Below, piece by piece: positions 16,371 to 26,792 of a stretch of 48,999 bases of DNA; the stretch's first letter is position 1; the number at the start of each line of letters is the position of its first letter. The position numbers and the translations under genes are program-made. The notes below the pieces were generated by a model, which was not told where the DNA came from, did no database searches, and saw only the letters and a list, made by a program, of their open reading frames with translations. Origin of the DNA: Yersinia artesiana (lineage in GTDB: Bacteria > Pseudomonadota > Gammaproteobacteria > Enterobacterales > Enterobacteriaceae); contig NZ_CACVAD010000034.1 in the NCBI RefSeq assembly GCF_902726545.1, positions 1 through 48,999 on the forward strand, in the 5' to 3' direction.

Positions 16371-17543
16371 ATGTCCGTGAGTTCGCCTGGATCAATACGC
16401 CCAGAGCATCTGCCGAGAAGAGTTAATGCTGCCATTGATCAGGCGCTCGCTGAGCAACGTCTGGTGGGCGCGGTCGTCATTATCGCCCTTAACGGTGAGA
16501 TACATTTCTGCCGCGCGGCAGGATTAGCTGAGCGCGAAACTGCGCGCCCGATGACGGTTGACACGATATTCCGCCTGGCATCTATCAGTAAACCCATTGT
16601 TTCCACTGCGGCGATGGTCTTGGTTGCACAAGGCAAACTTGAGCTTGATGGCAATATTCGTCGCTGGCTGCCGGACTTTCAGCCACGGCTCGCACAGGGG
16701 GAATTAGCGGATATTACTGTGCGTCAATTACTCAGTCATACTGCCGGTTTGGGCTATCGCTTTTCTGAAGCCGATGACAATGGCCCCTATGCCCGCGCCG
16801 GGGTATCCGATGGTATGGATAAATCAGAAATAACCTTGCATGAGAATTTGCGTCGATTAGCGACGGTACCACTGCACTTCGCTCCGGGAACATCCTGGCG
16901 TTATTCTCTGGCGATTGATGTGATTGGCGCGCTTATCGAGCAAGTCTGCGGGCAGCCGTTGAATCAAGCCATTCGTGCGTTAGTGACCGGGCCATTGCAG
17001 ATGAATGATACTGATTTTTTCACCCGCGATATCGGCCGTTTAGCCACGCCCTATGTTAATGACCTCCCTGCACCGCGACGGCTACAAGAAGGTGAATGCG
17101 TTGCTTTTACACCCGAGGAAATTGGCGTGCGGTTTTCTCCCGCCCGCGCGCTCAATGCACAATCGTACCCTTCGGGTGGTGCGGGCATGGTGGGGAGCGC
17201 CAGTGACCTGTTACGTTTATTAGAAACACTGCGTCAAGGTGGCGCACCGCTACTTCCTGCCGCACTAGTTGATGAAATGGGACGAGATCAAACGGGCGGC
17301 ATTCCCCTACCCGATGCGCCTGGCATCGGTTTTGGTTTAGGGTTTTCCGTACTGCGAAATCCACTTGAAGCGGCTTCACCAGAATCTATCGGCACCTGGA
17401 GTTGGGGCGGGGTTTATGGGCATTCATGGTTTGTCGACCCGCTGCAGAAGTTAACTGTGGTGGCACTCACCAATACTTCATATGAGGGGATGTCCGGGCA
17501 ATTTGTCAATGACCTGCGCGATGCAATTTATGCTTCCCGATAA
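16371..17543 (+). CDS. Serine beta-lactamase-fold esterase (family VIII-like)
   Basis: A 390-residue serine hydrolase of the beta-lactamase/transpeptidase fold. The catalytic SxxK motif is in FRLASISKPIVSTAAM; the Tyr motif is in WRYSLAIDVIGALIEQ (YSL in place of YxN); the third motif region reads WSWGGVYGHSWFVDP (HSW in place of KTG). These substitutions are typical of EstB-like esterases rather than class C beta-lactamases. No signal peptide is evident, so it is probably cytoplasmic. The ATG follows AAGGAACAACT. Substrate unknown; resistance should not be inferred. Confidence 0.88.
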   Translation: MSVSSPGSIRPEHLPRRVNAAIDQALAEQRLVGAVVIIALNGEIHFCRAAGLAERETARPMTVDTIFRLASISKPIVSTAAMVLVAQGKLELDGNIRRWLPDFQPRLAQGELADITVRQLLSHTAGLGYRFSEADDNGPYARAGVSDGMDKSEITLHENLRRLATVPLHFAPGTSWRYSLAIDVIGALIEQVCGQPLNQAIRALVTGPLQMNDTDFFTRDIGRLATPYVNDLPAPRRLQEGECVAFTPEEIGVRFSPARALNAQSYPSGGAGMVGSASDLLRLLETLRQGGAPLLPAALVDEMGRDQTGGIPLPDAPGIGFGLGFSVLRNPLEAASPESIGTWSWGGVYGHSWFVDPLQKLTVVALTNTSYEGMSGQFVNDLRDAIYASR

Positions 17544-17568
17544 AACGAGAAGAATAGCAAAATAGCAC

Positions 17569-17600
17569 AAATCCCCCTGCGAATAATAAGTGGGGGATTT
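17569..17600. terminator. Bidirectional terminator between the esterase and DeoR genes
   Basis: The perfect 9-bp repeat AAATCCCCC / GGGGGATTT with a 14-base loop lies midway between two convergent genes, with A/T-rich flanks on both sides. Confidence 0.8.
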
Positions 17601-17608
17601 AAATAATC

Positions 17609-18370
17609 TTAATTGGCGTAGATGATTTTATCTGAATAAAGCGCTTCAATTGCTTGCTTATGAGGATTCTTCTTTTTATCGGTGACGATAATATCAATAT
17701 CGTTGATGTCACTTATTTTCATTAATCCACTTTGACCGAATTTACTGGTATCACATAAAATCACTTTCTGCCTGCCCATTGCCAGCATTTTCTTGGCAAT
17801 ACGCCCTTCATCGAGATTCTTTACCATCACGCCAAAATCACTGTCTATACCGCCAACGCCCACAAAACTAAAATCGGTGTGAATGTCATTCATTTGTTCA
17901 ATTGTTTGAATACCTAAATTAGCTTTATAAATATGGTTATATTCACCACCCAACACATGCACAATTGCCATATTATTTTTACTTTTTATTTTATCGGCAA
18001 TTAAAGATGAATTGGTAAAAACAGTAAATTTCACTAACGGCAAAAATGAAGCAAAAATAAGTGTAGTGGTACAAGAGTCAATAAATAAACTATCATTTTC
18101 AGTTACCAGTGAAGCCGCATATTGACCAATCAGCATTTTTTCCTGGCGATTTAAATCCATTCTTTGAGCAAAACTGCCCTCTTGAATATTCTGAACTTTT
18201 ATTGCACCGCCGTGGACTTTGGTGACCTCACCACTCTTTTCCAAATAGGAAAGATCTCTGCGGATCGTTTCAGATGTCACACCCAACTCCTCGGAAAGAC
18301 CAATAACAGAAACCTCACCAAGGCTATCCAGCTTTTCCAAAATAAACTGTTTACGTTTGATCTGATTCAT
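17609..18370 (-). CDS. DeoR-family transcriptional repressor of the sugar operon
   Basis: A 253-residue DeoR-type regulator. The N-terminal winged helix (1-57) contains the family signature VIGLSEELGVTSETIRRDLSYLEKSGEVTKVHGGA. The C-terminal sugar-phosphate-sensing domain has DSLFIDSCTTTLIFASFL, TDFSFVGVGGIDSDFGV and the VILCDTSKFGQSGLMKI motif. It is the last gene of a four-gene set with a permease, a TIM-barrel enzyme and a HAD phosphatase, so it probably represses that operon and is released by a phosphorylated intermediate. Candidate operators lie at 22042-22207. Confidence 0.92.
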   Translation of the reverse strand: MNQIKRKQFILEKLDSLGEVSVIGLSEELGVTSETIRRDLSYLEKSGEVTKVHGGAIKVQNIQEGSFAQRMDLNRQEKMLIGQYAASLVTENDSLFIDSCTTTLIFASFLPLVKFTVFTNSSLIADKIKSKNNMAIVHVLGGEYNHIYKANLGIQTIEQMNDIHTDFSFVGVGGIDSDFGVMVKNLDEGRIAKKMLAMGRQKVILCDTSKFGQSGLMKISDINDIDIIVTDKKKNPHKQAIEALYSDKIIYAN

Positions 18371-18474
18371 AAGAATAGCGGCCCGAAGCTGTACGATACA
18401 TTTAGAGCCTATTTCATTAGGCTATTTTACTTGCCATTCTACGCAATAATTTTATGAAACAAAAGGCGATTCCG

Positions 18475-19284
18475 TCACAGTGGCCAGAGTTGATTAATGG
18501 CAAAAGCAACTCCATGGTGATTGTTATCCTGACTCACTTTGTCCGCGCAAGATTTGACAAAATCACTGGCATTACCCATTGCCACACCGACGGCTGAAAA
18601 CTGAAACATACTGATATCATTTTCCTGATCGCCCATACTGACCACCGATTGAGAGCCAATATTTAAATGCTGTGATAAATAATGCAATGCTTCCCCCTTC
18701 GTAATGCCCTGTCTCATTATTTCGTAATAATGACGACTGGTCTTACTGAGTGAGTATTGACGATGAAATCTCTCGTCTATTTTATTAGCGACATTATCAA
18801 TAAAATCAGTCGAGCCAACAATAGAGATTTTGACGATATCATCTCGTTTAATAATGTCTTTAGGTTCAACAAAAGATAATTCCATCGCAAAGAGTTGAGA
18901 CTCATAGCGTGTATAATCACTGATATAATTTAAACTGGATATCATATTATCGCGGGTGAAAAAGTGATATTGAAACTCATTTTCAGCAAGCATAGTTATC
19001 ACATCCCTCACATCCAGGCGACGCAATGGCATAAAACGAATATCTTTCTTCTCAACAGCATCATATATCCATGCACCATTAAACGAAATAAAGTAACGAA
19101 TTAAATATTCTAATTCAGTATTGCGGATAACAGCTGCAATAGCCCTAACTGGTCGGGCTGAACATAAAACCACTGTGCCATGCTGATGAATAACACGCTT
19201 TATCGCGTTAATATTCTGAGCTGATATTTTGTTTTGCTGATTGAGTAAAGTACCATCAAGATCAAGGGCCAGTAACTTGTACAT
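18475..19284 (-). CDS. HAD-superfamily (Cof-type) sugar phosphatase
   Basis: A 269-residue Cof-subfamily HAD hydrolase. Motif I is LLALDLDGTLLN with nucleophile Asp8 and acid/base Asp10, motif II is the Ser/Arg segment VLCSARPVRAI, the motif III Lys lies in the RQGITKGEAL segment, and motif IV is VVSMGDQENDISMF. The type-IIB cap domain occupies about 85-185. These enzymes dephosphorylate sugar phosphates in the cytoplasm with Mg2+. Its place in the sugar operon suggests it removes phosphate from, or detoxifies, a pathway intermediate. GGA precedes the ATG. Confidence 0.9.
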   Translation of the reverse strand: MYKLLALDLDGTLLNQQNKISAQNINAIKRVIHQHGTVVLCSARPVRAIAAVIRNTELEYLIRYFISFNGAWIYDAVEKKDIRFMPLRRLDVRDVITMLAENEFQYHFFTRDNMISSLNYISDYTRYESQLFAMELSFVEPKDIIKRDDIVKISIVGSTDFIDNVANKIDERFHRQYSLSKTSRHYYEIMRQGITKGEALHYLSQHLNIGSQSVVSMGDQENDISMFQFSAVGVAMGNASDFVKSCADKVSQDNNHHGVAFAINQLWPL

Positions 19285-19463
19285 ACTTTAAATCCAATAA
19301 AAAGGGAGAAAATATTCCTTCTCCCTCTGACTGCTGATAAAATCAAATAAAGGGGAAATGTGCCGTTGGTGTCCCACTTATTTAAAATATAAGCGCATAA
19401 GCCACCGGAGCGCCCCTGGGTGCGGTCAAACCTTCACTCACTGAGCTAATTAACCCCATACCA

Positions 19464-20303
19464 TCAGTGAGTAATAAACCGCGATACAACATCCTTAGCT
19501 GCATTACAGACAACATTATCAATAGCGGTGCCCACCACCAGAATATTGACACCGGTATCTTTGAATGCTTTTGCATTTTCCAGATTAATACCGCCTTCGG
19601 CTAATGTGGGTACTGAAACTGCACCGACCAAGGCCAAAAGTCGTTGTTTGATAACATCAGGAATATCGCCAGCACCAACCCCTTCGTAGCTCATGCCGGT
19701 CATTAAACCAATCATATCAACCCCTAACTCTTCCATTTTTTTAGCCACTTCAGCGACATCAGCAGGAGTTTCAGCCGCAATACCGAAGGTGTGCAAATCG
19801 CTTGGGTGACCAATATAAGCATCCACTGTCAGACCATATTTATGAGCTAAATCGACCAGTTCTTTTAAATCCTCAAAACTGGATTTATGGGTATGTAAAC
19901 CATCAGCGCCTGATTGAGCAATCAATAAAATATCCTGTTCAGTTACCGGCGTAGGTACAGTTTCTGTAAAGCCCCCGGCAATCCCGACAGTAATAAAAAT
20001 ATCATCCGCCACCACATTACGTACACCCTGCACTGCTTCCGCCATTTGCCCGATAGTTATCTCATGGCGAATGCGCTCTGCGGCATGCATATTCGTCACA
20101 CCATTATGGCCACGCGCTAATGCCAATGCCGGGTGATTCGGCTCTAACAATTTAACACCAGAATCGCATACTGCTTTCGCTAAGCGAGCATCATCTCCGG
20201 TTATTCCAGTACTCAGAATAGTTTGACCGCCATGTAACGTAATTGCGTTTCGTACTTTATCCATAGCGACGGACCGTTTCTTACTCATATCAGCGTTGAA
20301 CAT
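19464..20303 (-). CDS. TIM-barrel phosphosugar enzyme (aldolase/epimerase-like)
   Basis: A 279-residue protein that reads as a beta/alpha barrel: strands at TILSTGI, IFITVGIAGG, GADGLHTH, LTVDAYIGH, VDMIGLMTG, VPTLAEGGI and VNILVVGTAI. The pair AEGGI and VVGTAI fits the standard phosphate-binding cup of the ribulose-phosphate-binding barrels (3-hexulose-6-phosphate synthase, UlaD, HisA types). The conserved acidic and His residues (EPNHP, TDAxIGH) look catalytic. I do not recognise the exact family; it does not resemble the DgaF aldolase as I remember it. It lies 42 bases after the permease gene with an AGAGG ribosome binding site. An aldolase, epimerase or decarboxylase role on a phosphosugar is inferred. 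Confidence 0.65.
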   Translation of the reverse strand: MFNADMSKKRSVAMDKVRNAITLHGGQTILSTGITGDDARLAKAVCDSGVKLLEPNHPALALARGHNGVTNMHAAERIRHEITIGQMAEAVQGVRNVVADDIFITVGIAGGFTETVPTPVTEQDILLIAQSGADGLHTHKSSFEDLKELVDLAHKYGLTVDAYIGHPSDLHTFGIAAETPADVAEVAKKMEELGVDMIGLMTGMSYEGVGAGDIPDVIKQRLLALVGAVSVPTLAEGGINLENAKAFKDTGVNILVVGTAIDNVVCNAAKDVVSRFITH

Positions 20304-20345
20304 ATTTACCTCTACTTGATTTATATAAAACTGCTTTTTTAATTG

Positions 20346-21950
20346 TTAACTCTTAGCCGAAATCCCTGGTGTTGGTGATTCGGGTACTGCCTTTTTAATT
20401 GCTACAAATTTGTTGGCTAATAGGGTGATGACACAAGTCAACACTAACGTTACCGCCATCACTATCGCCATATAGAAAGCGTTATTTGATAAGAATGGTG
20501 AGGCGAAAGCAGGGACATAAGCCACGCCTTTAATATTCAATAATCCCAACAACATTCCACCGACACCGGCTGAGAATATCGCGCCTGCAAAGACGACTTT
20601 ATTAGAGAACATGAACGGATAAGCCGATTCGACAAACGTCCCGAAACCTAAGTTAATTAACAACCCCGGAGCAGCAACAGCGGCCTCACTTTTTTCTCGC
20701 GGCGCAATGACGTTTGCCAGATTAATACCTGCCGCTACCATCACCAGCCCAACCATATCGACAGCACCGAGGAAACTAACACCGGACTTTTCCATTTCCA
20801 GTAAGACCAGCGGCAATATAACGGCGTGATAAACACCACCCAGAATAGCTGGCCAAATAACCAATCCCGCCAGTAATCCGGCTAATATTGGGCTGAAGGC
20901 CAAAGTGGCTTCGATGGCCAATTTGATATAGTCACCGGCGGCCAAAGCCAATGGGCTGAGTAGGTAATACATGACCAGACCAGAGAATAAGCCGGACAAA
21001 CCACCCGCCACGATATTGATTGTCGTCATTGGGAATTGCCATTTCAGGCACAACCCGAACAAATAACGCACCATAATACCCGCGCCGATCCCGCCCAAAA
21101 TACCGCCAATTAACCCCCCTTCAACCGACAGCACACCAGCAACCACACCCGCCACAATCGATACTTCATCCAGCTCGGAGACCTGTTTAGCCGCAATAAC
21201 TGCGACAATCACCGGCAACCCCTTGAGCAACAGTTCAAAGATGGCATTCAGTGATTGCAGCCCTGGGATATGGCTGAGCGCTAACACAATGGCCATAGCG
21301 ATAAAGCCGGGCAAGGCTGGGATCATGATGCTGCGAATATTGATTCTTTTTAGCAGACTCTTATCGCTGCCCGGCAGCATGGCATCGCCACTACCCAAGA
21401 CCGGGGTATATTTTATCTGCCAGTATTTGCATAACGAGGCGGTAAAAGAGATAGCCCGGGTACGGCTATTGGTGCCGGTGGTCCCAGAAGTGGCAATGAC
21501 ATTGGCGCCTTTGGAGGTGATAATCGCCATTGAGGTGCCGCCGGTGCCCACGATAGGAACTTTCTTTTCGATCGCCGCCAGGATAGCTTCTTTATTACTG
21601 CGGTCGGGATCGGCACTCATAATAATAATGCCATCAATAGCACCAGCACGGATTTGTGCCGCAATGGCTGCATCCGAGGATTTTACCGCGTCATTCACCT
21701 CTGACAGTTTTCCCTGGAAACTAATCTGGGGTTTATCCTTTTCTGCGGCGGTTATTGAATACACTGCGGCGGCGGTGGTCGGTTTTGCCACATCCATCGA
21801 TTCTTCTGCTGCAATAAATTGCACCGCACTGACACCTAGCCCCGCAGAATGGAGTTGGGTATAAATTTCTTGTAGAAGTCTTTCGGGGTATGCACCACCG
21901 AGATTGAACAGGTTTCCCCCACTGCTTCCGAGTATTGCTACATTTTTCAT
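20346..21950 (-). CDS. PTS EIIC-type permease with unusual N-terminal domain
   Basis: A 534-residue protein in two parts. Residues 1-190 are soluble and alpha/beta (NVAILGSSGGNLFNLGGAYP, DGIIIMSADPDRSNKEAI, IVGTGGTSMAIITSKGAN), with several Gly-rich loops that could bind phosphate; I see no normal EIIB phospho-Cys motif. Residues 205-525 are very hydrophobic with about nine or ten helices and resemble fructose/mannitol-type EIIC (GGVYHAVILPLVLLEMEKSG, GFGTFVESAYPFMFS). No EIIA or EIIB gene is in the operon. The start at ATG 21950 follows GAGG; the longer frame starts at a TTG. It heads the operon with a TIM-barrel enzyme, a phosphatase and a DeoR regulator. Transport role likely, substrate unknown. 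Confidence 0.72.
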   Translation of the reverse strand: MKNVAILGSSGGNLFNLGGAYPERLLQEIYTQLHSAGLGVSAVQFIAAEESMDVAKPTTAAAVYSITAAEKDKPQISFQGKLSEVNDAVKSSDAAIAAQIRAGAIDGIIIMSADPDRSNKEAILAAIEKKVPIVGTGGTSMAIITSKGANVIATSGTTGTNSRTRAISFTASLCKYWQIKYTPVLGSGDAMLPGSDKSLLKRINIRSIMIPALPGFIAMAIVLALSHIPGLQSLNAIFELLLKGLPVIVAVIAAKQVSELDEVSIVAGVVAGVLSVEGGLIGGILGGIGAGIMVRYLFGLCLKWQFPMTTINIVAGGLSGLFSGLVMYYLLSPLALAAGDYIKLAIEATLAFSPILAGLLAGLVIWPAILGGVYHAVILPLVLLEMEKSGVSFLGAVDMVGLVMVAAGINLANVIAPREKSEAAVAAPGLLINLGFGTFVESAYPFMFSNKVVFAGAIFSAGVGGMLLGLLNIKGVAYVPAFASPFLSNNAFYMAIVMAVTLVLTCVITLLANKFVAIKKAVPESPTPGISAKS

Positions 21951-22333
21951 GTCGGGCCTCAAAAGATAAGAAATGTTAGAAAGTGTTATTATGTTTTTAA
22001 CTGCAATTCACAATCACAGAAACAACAATTCAAAGCAACACAAAACAACATTGCATCACTTATTAGCCCCATTAATTTAATAGCTATTAACTTCATCAAT
22101 AAAGTAAAATTCTCAATAATTAAAACCAATATCCTTTAAAATTAAGATAGGTCAACATTAAAAACCACAATGTGGCATTTTGTTGTTTTATTTTGTTTTG
22201 TTGTTTTCGTGATGAAGTTCAAATATTAGCGACGATCGTCACTTAAAGAGAGGAATCAAACAGAAGAATGCAGAATGGCTTATTGCAGACATAATCGATA
22301 GCGGCTAATAAGCCGCCATGACTGCCATCATTA
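21951..22333. other. AT-rich control region of the sugar operon
   Basis: A 383-base interval between the permease start and the MATE stop; both genes are on the minus strand. It is very AT-rich and holds two direct copies of TTTTGTTGTTTT (22178-22189, 22196-22207; 18 bases apart), an opposite-strand partial copy AAAACAACA (22042-22050), a dyad CCACA-A-TGTGG (about 22165-22175) and a GC-rich hairpin GCGGCT/AGCCGC (22301-22316) just after the MATE stop. No gene is seen. Confidence 0.5.
22178..22207. promoter_or_regulatory. Candidate DeoR operator repeats
   Basis: The 12-base word TTTTGTTGTTTT occurs twice with an 18-base period, about 230 bases upstream of the permease start. An inverted partial copy lies at 22042-22050. 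DeoR repressors often use repeated short boxes. The role is inferred from position; low sequence complexity weakens the case. Confidence 0.35.
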
Positions 22334-23731
22334 TCAAGCCGTTGGTCGATAACGCCACAACCAACGGCCACTCGCCATACGACGATAGAACAGCACGCCG
22401 CGCACTATCCAGTCGAGGAACATGCCCATCCAGACGCCAGTGACACCAAACCCTAATGTCACCCCTAGAATATAACCAGCGACAATACGGCACCCCCACA
22501 TCCCTGCGAGCGCTACCCACATGGTATAACTGGCATCTTTCGCGCCTTTCAGCCCTGATGGCAACACCCAGGCCGCAGCCCAAATTGGCATAAAGAGTGC
22601 ATTGATCCAAATCAGGTGCTTAACGACATCGATAACCCCCGGTTCATGGGTATACAACGACGCCAGAAACCCAGCACTGGGGATCGACAGCAAGGCGATA
22701 AAGCACACCCCAAGGGTTGATAACCAGAAAATGTGTTTAATCTGACGGATAGGCTGCAAAATCTGCCCTTTTCCCAAGCGGGTGCCGATAATAATCGTCG
22801 AGGTATATCCCAGCGCATTGCCCGGCAGGTTGATCAGCCCAACAATGGAAAACGCAATAAAGTTACCGGCAATCACTTCTGTTCCCATACCCGCCACAAA
22901 GCGCTGAGTAATCAGCTTGCCAATATTAAACATCACTGACTCAACACTGGCAGGAATACCGATGCTCAAAACCTCAAACATAATGGCGGAGGTAAAAGGC
23001 ATAAAATAAGATTTAAAGGGAATGCGTAAAGTATTATTCGCCCCGAAAATCAGCACTGACACCACCACCAGAGCGCCTAAATAACGGGTAATTGAGATGC
23101 CGATACCCGCGCCGATAAACCCCAGCCCCTGCCAATTCCCCACGCCGTAAATCAGCACGCTACTAATAGCAATATTAAGGATATTCATGCTGATATTAAT
23201 AAACATCGGCAGTCGCGTGTTACCGGCACCGCGTAATGCCCCACATCCCACCAACGTGATTGCCATCGCCGGATAGTTCCACGCCGTTAAACGCAGATAG
23301 GTCAGCGCCATCGCTTTAACTTCAGGATCAGCCTGGCTGGCCATCAGATTGATAATGGCTTCTCCGGCAAAATGCACCAGCAACACCAACAGTAGCGAGA
23401 TTAAGACTAATAGAGAGATGGATTCGCGCGCCGCTGTTTGTGCCTGTTTGCGCTTACGTTGCCCCAAACTGAATGACACCACCACCGACGTGCCGAGCGC
23501 CACAGAGGTGAAAAAAGCCGCAATGAGCATATTGAAGCTGTCGGCTAACCCTACTGCGGCCATGGCTTCTTTACCCAACCAGCTGACCAACAGAGTGCTA
23601 AACACCCCCATTAGTAAGACACACGACCCTTCAATAAACAGTGGGATCGCCAGCGGCGTTATCTCACGCCAAAACAATACCCGATAGGATTTCCGCTTTT
23701 TATACCATGCATTTTCACAAAAGATTTTCAA
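22334..23731 (-). CDS. MATE-family multidrug/metabolite efflux protein
   Basis: A 465-residue inner-membrane exporter with twelve hydrophobic helices and the two-fold repeat of the MATE (NorM/DinF/YeeO) family. Typical segments are PLAIPLFIEGSCVLLMGVFSTLLVSWLG, GCGALRGAGNTRLPMFINI and GIPASVESVMFNIGKLITQRFVAGMGTEVIAGNFIAFS. It couples drug or metabolite export to Na+ or H+. The open frame begins with TTG (23731) and has no in-frame ATG before the first helix and no good ribosome binding site, so the true start is uncertain; a TTG within RVLFW is the other option. It is divergent from argG. Confidence 0.88.
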   Translation of the reverse strand: MKIFCENAWYKKRKSYRVLFWREITPLAIPLFIEGSCVLLMGVFSTLLVSWLGKEAMAAVGLADSFNMLIAAFFTSVALGTSVVVSFSLGQRKRKQAQTAARESISLLVLISLLLVLLVHFAGEAIINLMASQADPEVKAMALTYLRLTAWNYPAMAITLVGCGALRGAGNTRLPMFINISMNILNIAISSVLIYGVGNWQGLGFIGAGIGISITRYLGALVVVSVLIFGANNTLRIPFKSYFMPFTSAIMFEVLSIGIPASVESVMFNIGKLITQRFVAGMGTEVIAGNFIAFSIVGLINLPGNALGYTSTIIIGTRLGKGQILQPIRQIKHIFWLSTLGVCFIALLSIPSAGFLASLYTHEPGVIDVVKHLIWINALFMPIWAAAWVLPSGLKGAKDASYTMWVALAGMWGCRIVAGYILGVTLGFGVTGVWMGMFLDWIVRGVLFYRRMASGRWLWRYRPTA

Positions 23732-25333
<1,602 letters not shown>

Positions 25334-25391
25334 TTATCCCCCAGCTCAGGTATTCAATTGACGTACATTGATTGACCACCTGGCAACTGTC

Positions 25392-25419
25392 TGGGGAGCC
25401 ATTCGTTCTCGGCTCCCCA
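25392..25419. terminator. Hairpin between argG and tssE
   Basis: The 9-bp stem TGGGGAGCC / GGCTCCCCA with a 10-base loop lies in the 127-base gap between two convergent genes. There is no long T run on either side, so it may work only partly or with Rho. Confidence 0.55.
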
Positions 25420-25460
25420 AATTAACCCCTTGTTTATATAGCCATAGCTCGCCTCTTTGA

Positions 25461-25940
25461 CTAACGTGCGCTGAGTTCTGCCTGATTGGTTTCAACGTCA
25501 TAAGCTCCCCCGATACACAGATCAATAGGATACGGGTCCCACTCAATCAGACCTCTGATTTCAAACTGAACAATGCCATTTCTGGCATTATGCTGCTGAT
25601 TGACAGCCAGAGACTCTGCGATGATCCGGGGTTCAAAACGGATGATGGCTTCACGGATAATTCGCTCGATAGTCGCCCAGTTATGGGGAGTCGAATGCCT
25701 CCCCACCAGTGGCGAAATACCATAGTTTAATACCGACTTTGCTACCCATTTATGGCGCTGTTCATCAAGCCGGTCGTCAATATTGGCATTATTTAATATT
25801 TCAGCAATATTCCGTTGCACCAGTTTTCGCATAGTCCGTGAGTCATAAAAAAACTTATCATGAGGCTCTAACAATTTTTTAGGCTCATCATCAAGTAAAC
25901 GCTCAAGCAGAGTAGGCAAAAACTGTCTCTTCTTTTCCAT
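25461..25940 (-). CDS. tssE: T6SS baseplate protein TssE (gp25-like)
   Basis: A 159-residue gp25/lysozyme-like baseplate protein. Family features are LPTLLERLLDDEP near the N-terminus, YDSRTMRKLVQRNIAEILNN, LNYGISPLVGRH, and the C-terminal IRFEPRI ... IVQFEIRGLIEWDPYPI. It helps initiate sheath assembly on the baseplate. Its ATG overlaps the TagJ stop by one base (TAATG), indicating coupled translation. It is the last gene of the cluster. Confidence 0.92.
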   Translation of the reverse strand: MEKKRQFLPTLLERLLDDEPKKLLEPHDKFFYDSRTMRKLVQRNIAEILNNANIDDRLDEQRHKWVAKSVLNYGISPLVGRHSTPHNWATIERIIREAIIRFEPRIIAESLAVNQQHNARNGIVQFEIRGLIEWDPYPIDLCIGGAYDVETNQAELSAR

Positions 25941-26767
25941 TAATTAACCTGTTCGTTAAACCCAAATTTTTCAACATCAAAGCGAAACTCTTCAATATCG
26001 AATAATGCATACTCATCCTGGTCGGTAATAAACATTTTCCGCCCTGAACCAATATAGAGCGAGTCTGCGGGTTGGCTCCATTCGGTTTTAAGACCAAGTT
26101 TAGTATCATTATCAGCATCAAGAGATAACGGATAACGCGCCGGAATATAGCCGTACCAAACTTTATTATTCACCGTCAATTGTGCCGGCGCCCAAACCAG
26201 GTCTGTAATATTTTTAGGCTTAGAAACCGTCATTAATTGCACATCAGCGAAAGGTACCCAACGATAACCGCCTGCGCTGATAAACTCACAAACCGGCCCG
26301 ATACGGCTATCACTATCCGCTATCCATGAGAAGGGCGTCGCTGAGCTATTTTCCCCAGCACTTTCGGGGGCTTGTGACAATGCTTGCTCGCGCAGTTCTT
26401 CGCTTTGTGAGTAATCACCCTCATGCAAATGTTGGTTAGCTTGCTGCATCAATACCGCCCACTCAGGCAGAGGATTACCCAAGGTTCCAGGGTCGCGTTT
26501 CCCTGCCAGCACATCTTCACGTAACGTCTCACTCAAGACCAGATTCTTATACAGCTCTGCCTGCTTGGTCATATCTGGGGCAAACTTAGTCAGAGTTTCA
26601 AGTTGCAATAACGCTTTTTGCCATAATCCAGCCAGACAATAGAGCTTAAATAATAGCTCGCGTGCATAGGTATCTGCCGGTTTGGCTTTCAACTTGGCAA
26701 TAACATCCGATTGTATTTCGGCCAATGAGCTGCTTTTCAATAATTCATTTAAGTTGGTCGTATTCAT
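25940..26767 (-). CDS. tagJ: T6SS accessory protein TagJ/ImpE (SciE)
   Basis: A 275-residue ImpE-family protein. The N-terminal half is helical and TPR-like (LFKLYCLAGLWQKALLQLETL); the C-terminal half holds the ImpE pattern PFSWIADSDSRIGPVCEFI, GGYRWVPFADVQLMTV and WYGYIPARYP. In other bacteria TagJ binds the N-terminus of the TssB sheath protein and assists ClpV recycling. It sits directly upstream of tssE, the common order. Confidence 0.9.
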   Translation of the reverse strand: MNTTNLNELLKSSSLAEIQSDVIAKLKAKPADTYARELLFKLYCLAGLWQKALLQLETLTKFAPDMTKQAELYKNLVLSETLREDVLAGKRDPGTLGNPLPEWAVLMQQANQHLHEGDYSQSEELREQALSQAPESAGENSSATPFSWIADSDSRIGPVCEFISAGGYRWVPFADVQLMTVSKPKNITDLVWAPAQLTVNNKVWYGYIPARYPLSLDADNDTKLGLKTEWSQPADSLYIGSGRKMFITDQDEYALFDIEEFRFDVEKFGFNEQVN

Positions 26768-26792
26768 TAAGTTGTTATTTCCATATTTAAAT

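Noticed and set aside
16371..17543. Chromosomal AmpC-type beta-lactamase
   Set aside because: No signal peptide is seen, and the YxN and KTG motifs are replaced by YSL and HSW, which fits family VIII esterases.
19464..20303. Assignment of the TIM-barrel gene to DgaF (KDGP aldolase)
   Set aside because: The sequence as read does not match the DgaF protein as I remember it; only the general phosphosugar barrel pattern is supported.
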